A stretch of 64,000 bases of DNA from NCBI GenBank assembly GCA_035048485.1, contig CM068585.1:15295501-15359500 (forward strand), read 5' to 3'. Position numbers and translations under genes: made by a program. Shown here piece after piece: positions 59,621 through 64,000 of this stretch. The notes under the pieces are model-generated. The model did no database searches and was not told where the DNA came from. It saw nothing but the letters and a program-made list of their open reading frames with translations. Source of the DNA: Pteria penguin (lineage: Eukaryota; Mollusca; Bivalvia; Pterioida; Pteriidae). How positions within the stretch are numbered: position 1 is the stretch's first letter; every line of letters begins with the position of its first letter.

Positions 59621-61816
59621 TATACGCTCGTCTTAAGATGGGGCGTATTATGTTATGGCGTCCGTCTGGCGTCGGGGATAAGCTTGTGTGGGCTATTACT
59701 TCTTCCCCTGTGCATGGATTTCAATAATATTTCACAGAATTGTTGCTTAGGACTGAAGGGTGTGTCATGACCTTAACCCAAGCTCATAGCTCAAAGGTCA
59801 AGGTCACAACTTGCAAAGTGAGTGAAACCTTATCCGGGCCATAACTTCTTCCTCTGTGCATGGATTTCAATAATATTTCACAGAATTGTTACTTAGGACC
59901 CAAGGGTGTGTCATGACTTTGACCCAAGGTCAAAGGTCATGGTCACAACATGCAAAGTGAGTAAAACCTTGTCCGGGCCATTACTTTTTGCCCTGTGCAT
60001 GGAATTCAATAATATTTCACAGAATTGTTACTTAGGACCAAAGGGTGTGTCATGACTTGACCCAAGGTCATAGGTCAAAGTGAGTAAAACCTTGTCCCAA
60101 AGGGTGTGTAATGACCTTGACCAAAGGTCATAGGTCAAAGGTCAAGATCACAACATGCAAAGCGAGTAAAACCTTGTCCGGCCATTACTTCTTCCTCTGT
60201 GCATGGATTTCAATAATATTTCACAGAATTGTTACCTAGGGCCCAAGGGTGTGTGATGACCTTGACCCAAGATCATAGGTCAAAGGTCATGGTCACAACA
60301 TGAAAAGAGAGTAAAATGAGTTAAACCCTGTCCGAGCCATAACTTCTACCCCTGTGCATGGATTTCAATAATATTTCACAGAATTGTTACTTAGGACCCA
60401 AGGGTGTGTCATGACCTTGACCCAAGCTCATAGGTCAAAGTCACAACATGCAAAGTGAGTAAAACCTTATCGGGCCATAACTTCTTCCCCTGTGCATGGA
60501 TTTCAATAATATTTCACAGAATTGTTACTTAGGGCCCAAGGGTGTGTGATGACCTTGACCCAAGATTATAGGTTAAAGGTCATGGTCACAACATGCAAAG
60601 TTAGTAAAACCTTGTCCCCTGTGCATGGATTTCAATAATATTTCACAGAATTGTTACTTAGGACCCAACGGTGTGTCATGACTTTGACCCAAGGTCATAG
60701 GTTAAAGGTCAAGGTCACAACATGCAAAGTGAATAAAACCTTGTCCGGGCCATTACTTCTTCTCCTGTACGTGGATTTCAATAATATTTCAGAGTACTAG
60801 ATCATTTGTCCACCCTAAAATACTGGTCAAAGTCACAACATGCAAAGTGAGTAAAACCTTATCGGGCCATAACTTCTTCTCCTGTGCATGTATTTCAATA
60901 ATATTTCACAGAATTGTTACTTAGGGCCCATAGGTGTGTAATGACCTTGACCCAAGATTATAGGTTAAAGGTCATGGTCACAACATGCAAAGTGAGTAAA
61001 ACCTTGTCCCCTGTGCATGGATTTCAATAATATTTCACAGAATTGTTACTTAGGACCCAACGGTGTGTCATGACTTTGACCCAAGGTCATAGGTTAAAGG
61101 TCAAGGTCACAACATGCAAAGTGAATAAAACCTTGTCCGGGCCATTACTTCTTCTCCTGTACGTGGATTTCAATAATATTTCACAGAATTGTTACTTAGG
61201 ACCCAAGGGTGTGTCATGACCTTGACCAAAGGTCAAGGTCACAACATGGAAAATTGTTCCAGCCATAACTTCTTCCCCTGTGCATGGCTTTCTATAATAT
61301 TTCACAGAATTGTTACTTAGGATCCAAGGGTATGTCATGAAATTGACCCAAGGTCATAGGTCAAAGTCACAACATGCAAAGTGAATAAAACCTTGTGCGG
61401 GCCATTACTTCTTCCCCTGTGCATGGATTTCAATAATATTTCACAGAATTGTTACTTAGGACCCAAGGGTGTGTCATGACCTTGACCAAATGTCAAAGGT
61501 CAAGGTCACATCATGCAATGTGAATAAAACTTTGTTACTATGATAAGATGTTATGTAACGTGATAACTCAAGTAACCTCAGTTGTTTTTCATGAAACTAA
61601 TACAGAATGCTTAAATAGTGTAGGGGAAGTTTTGAGCAAATTCCATTGTATTGTTACAGAGTTATGGGACTTGGATCCCTCTTTTTGGATTTAAGTATTT
61701 CATAAAAGTATTACCAAAGAGATCCATGTTTGGGGGGTAATAAAACCACACATTCACATTGATCCCGTCCAAAGTAAGCGACGGGTGTATTATGCCACGC
61801 TAGGCGTTGCTCTTGT
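59621..61816 (+). repeat. Dispersed repeat, copy 2: about 12 units of roughly 150 bp between fixed edges
   Basis: Left edge TATACGCTCGTCTTAAGATG, GGGCGTATTATGTTATGGCG; right edge GTATTATGCCACGCTAGGCG, TTGCTCTTGT. Units carry CCTGTGCATGGATTTCAATA, ATATTTCACAGAATTGTTAC, TTAGGACCCAAGGGTGTGTC and GTCAAGGTCACAACATGCAA. The same edges and units occur at 898-1,803. The last 250 bp before the right edge are unique sequence. Around 60,436-61,182 there is a local 355-bp duplication. Confidence 0.88.
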
Positions 61817-63710
61817 TTATGATAATATCATTCTATCTCATGAGAATAAGACAGTATTAGAACCTTGCTTTTATATTTTCAGGTAAAGTACAAATGTTAA
61901 CAAACTGCGTATATAATTTCAGTTATCAGGAACAGTATAAATTTTGCAATTAAAAACCATCTCCCCCAACTTTGTTTTGGAGGAGGGTGAGGGTATATAG
62001 GAAACATTCAGAATGGATGCTTAAATTCTTGGAATTTGGTGCAATATAAGAACAAGTTAATCCTTGTTTTGAAGGGTAACATTGAGGAGATATACATGTA
62101 TATTATTCCAGTTACATGTGCTTACTTTGTTCATTATGGATACATATCAAACATCATGAATTTTTATCAGGTAAGCCTGCAATAGTGATAATGTAACAGA
62201 ACATCATGTGAACAAGATTGTCAAAGCAGATGCAGTTTCTGTCTGCTTCAATACATGTAATATGCTATACTGTCTTTATTTTTGTTAATTTTAAATTGGA
62301 ATATTTAAATGATTTAGAAAAATTTAAAAATTGTATAAGGATAATGAATTTGTAAAAGTCTTGTTTTCTCAATTCATGTAGAAGATCATTTGATGCAATT
62401 AAATAAAAAGAATTTTTCTTGGAAAAAAACGCATGTAGTACACACATATAAATTAACATTGTGGAGATATTTTTCACTCCTTGAAATATATTCTTTTATA
62501 TGTTATTCGATTTTTTATATACATTAATTATATTTACCTTTATGGGTATTATAAGTAATCAGTAAGGAAGATCATGCAAAGGTCACCGATCCAGAAATAC
62601 TCTTCAATTATATTAAAAAATCTCAAAATTTAGATGAGGATAATTGGTAGATTACGGTCTGGTAAAATTCAGATCACATCTATTTATTGAGTGTATTTTA
62701 AAGTGTTGAATATTATACAATGATGGAATAAGTAGATATCATTAATTGGCTATCACATTCCATTTTTCCTAACATTCTTCTGCTTATTTGTGACATTAAA
62801 ATCTTGAGTTTCCCACTCATAAATGTTCTGCAGATATTGAACAAAATGTTTCCTGGTACATCTTGTAAGAGACAAAAAGATACATCTTCTAACATGATAT
62901 GCTTCCTACATATTTTTATGAACGATCATTGCTTAAAAAAATTTTAACATTCATTCATTTCAAATGCTACAGTATTGATATCATAATTATGTTCATAGAA
63001 ATTCATTTCACTAATGTCCTGTAGGATGATGAAAACTTCAAAACACAGATGATATTTTAACGTTGTAAATCCTCATAAGTACTAAAGAGATTCTTTGGTT
63101 CTCTGTTCAGAAAATGTGTTCATGTCTTCATAATAAGTTAATTTACGTAAACATCAAATGATCTGCATTATAGCAGCAACATTTTATACATCTAGGATCT
63201 TTAAAGTATGTCAGTCGTTTACGACTAACATTTCAACTTAACAAGTGTGCTGTAAAACAGAGGGCACATTATACAAAATGTAATATATCTGAATATGACC
63301 GTGCTTGTTTTCGCATTGGTGTTTATACTATCAACGTTTGCCTGCTCATGTTATGTACACCATTAAATTATATTCAAGGAAATAATCATGTACCCAGCAG
63401 CATATGTCTGTTAAATCAGTATACTTTATACAGTAAACTGCAATATATTTATCTAAAATTGTTTTTTGTGTTTTTGAGAGGTTTAACACACATTTCAGAG
63501 AAGGTATGATAAGAGCTGATTGTGACATTTTGAGGAGCCTTAATGTTGTGACAAAGTTTCATTGCATTCAGTATCACAACTGAATAAAACTATGATAGAA
63601 ATTATACTGATGCATAATGATGATTTTGTCAACTACTTACAACTTTGCCCGAGTCTGGTTTCTTACAAATTTGCTTGAGTCTTGGCAGGCATACTTTTGT
63701 AAAACTTGGT
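61817..63710. other. AT-rich intergenic DNA, no feature seen
   Basis: Short minus-strand frames (62,265-62,477; 62,713-62,895; 63,346-63,528) have no family signature and AT-driven composition (Ile, Leu, Lys, Asn). No repeats beyond simple T/A runs. Confidence 0.5.
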
Positions 63711-63712
63711 CC

Positions 63713-63840
63713 TGGTATGGTTCAGTGTTTAAGCTGCTTGATATGGGATCAAAAGGTGTAGGTGTTTGAAGCCCACCTGTTTGGTTGGTTTAATGCCCTA
63801 GAAATGAGACAGTGGAAACTAAGGCTCTATGTCCTTTAAA
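63713..63840 (+). mobile_element. tRNA-derived SINE, family 2, degraded copy
   Basis: CTGGTATGGTTCAGTGTTTAAG (A-box-like), then TGTTTGAAGCCCACC in the B-box position, then GAGACAGTGGAAACTAAGGC and TATGTCCTTTAAA. The same order of parts is found in the intact copy that follows immediately at 63,846. Confidence 0.55.
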
Positions 63841-63845
63841 AGAAA

Positions 63846-64000
63846 GCCGGCGGGGCCTAGTGGTATCGCGCTGGACTCCTGATCGGGAGGCCGGGGTTCG
63901 ATTCCCGCTCTGGTCATGTTGGTGTCCAGTGAGTGTCTTTTGGATGAGACAGTAAAAACCGAGGCCCCGTGTCGTGGTATGCATGGCACGTTAAAGACCC
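63846..64000 (+). mobile_element. tRNA-derived SINE, family 2, good copy (cut by window end)
   Basis: GCCGGCGGGGCCTAGTGGTA (A box), CCGGGGTTCGATTCCCGCTC (B box), then the body GTTGGTGTCCAGTGAGTGTC and GAGACAGTAAAAACCGAGGC, GGCACGTTAAAGACCC. The first 70 bases are tRNA-like but continue into a non-tRNA body, so it is a SINE rather than a tRNA gene. Confidence 0.8.

Noticed and set aside
63846..63920. A genuine tRNA gene
   Set aside because: Only A- and B-box-like parts are tRNA-like, and the sequence continues into a SINE body. The same applies at 7,468, 26,977, 36,485 and 52,473.

Overview
The window looks like AT-rich, intron-rich nuclear DNA from an invertebrate, most likely a bivalve mollusc. 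I infer this from spliced genes with canonical GT/AG junctions, a TIR-domain immune-type gene, tRNA-derived SINEs, and dispersed repeats of a style I associate with bivalve genomes (for example a repeat ending in AGGCCCACTTGGGCCTCTTG). Nothing bacterial or viral was seen. The species cannot be named from the sequence alone.

Region 1 (1-16.5 kb) is the 3' part of a + strand gene for an uncharacterised protein with two tandem TIR-like segments followed by a conserved-looking C-terminal region. It has at least 13 coding exons and ends at 16,472. Its introns hold two minisatellites (40-bp and 43-bp units), a SINE, a MITE and a tract of a dispersed repeat that reappears at 59.6-61.8 kb.

Region 2 (16.5-23.3 kb) has no recognisable gene. 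It holds a 1.04-kb inverted-repeat element rich in the palindrome GTTAAC and a degenerate tandem repeat. Region 3 (23.3-26.9 kb) is a satellite of about 46 units of 78 bp. Because 78 is a multiple of three, one minus-strand frame stays open for kilobases; I read this as non-coding satellite.

Region 4 (27-41 kb) is a transposon graveyard and the most interesting part. It holds a SWIM zinc finger / YqaJ-type nuclease / PHD finger gene (+ strand, one in-frame stop) convergent with a DDE_Tnp_4 (PIF/Harbinger-like) transposase with a THAP remnant (- strand). Together they look like an ISL2EU-type element (PHIS superfamily). A frameshifted Mutator-like (MULE) transposase lies downstream, and a 102-bp fold-back with a perfect 9-bp target duplication lies upstream. 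Several MITEs, SINEs and inverted repeats are interspersed.

Region 5 (41.4-44.0 kb) is a diverged tandem duplication with a unit of about 1.1 kb. Region 6 (45-57 kb) is made of several copies of a bivalve-style dispersed element and internal tandem repeats.

Region 7 (52-59.2 kb) holds a two-exon coding sequence for a divergent FEM1-like ankyrin protein, a predicted CUL2 ubiquitin-ligase substrate receptor. Its intron of about 5.2 kb is full of the same repeats. Downstream, 59.6-61.8 kb is a repeat built from units of about 150 bp. It contains a local duplication whose junction carries a 38-bp exact copy of the FEM1-like 3' flank. The window ends in SINE copies.
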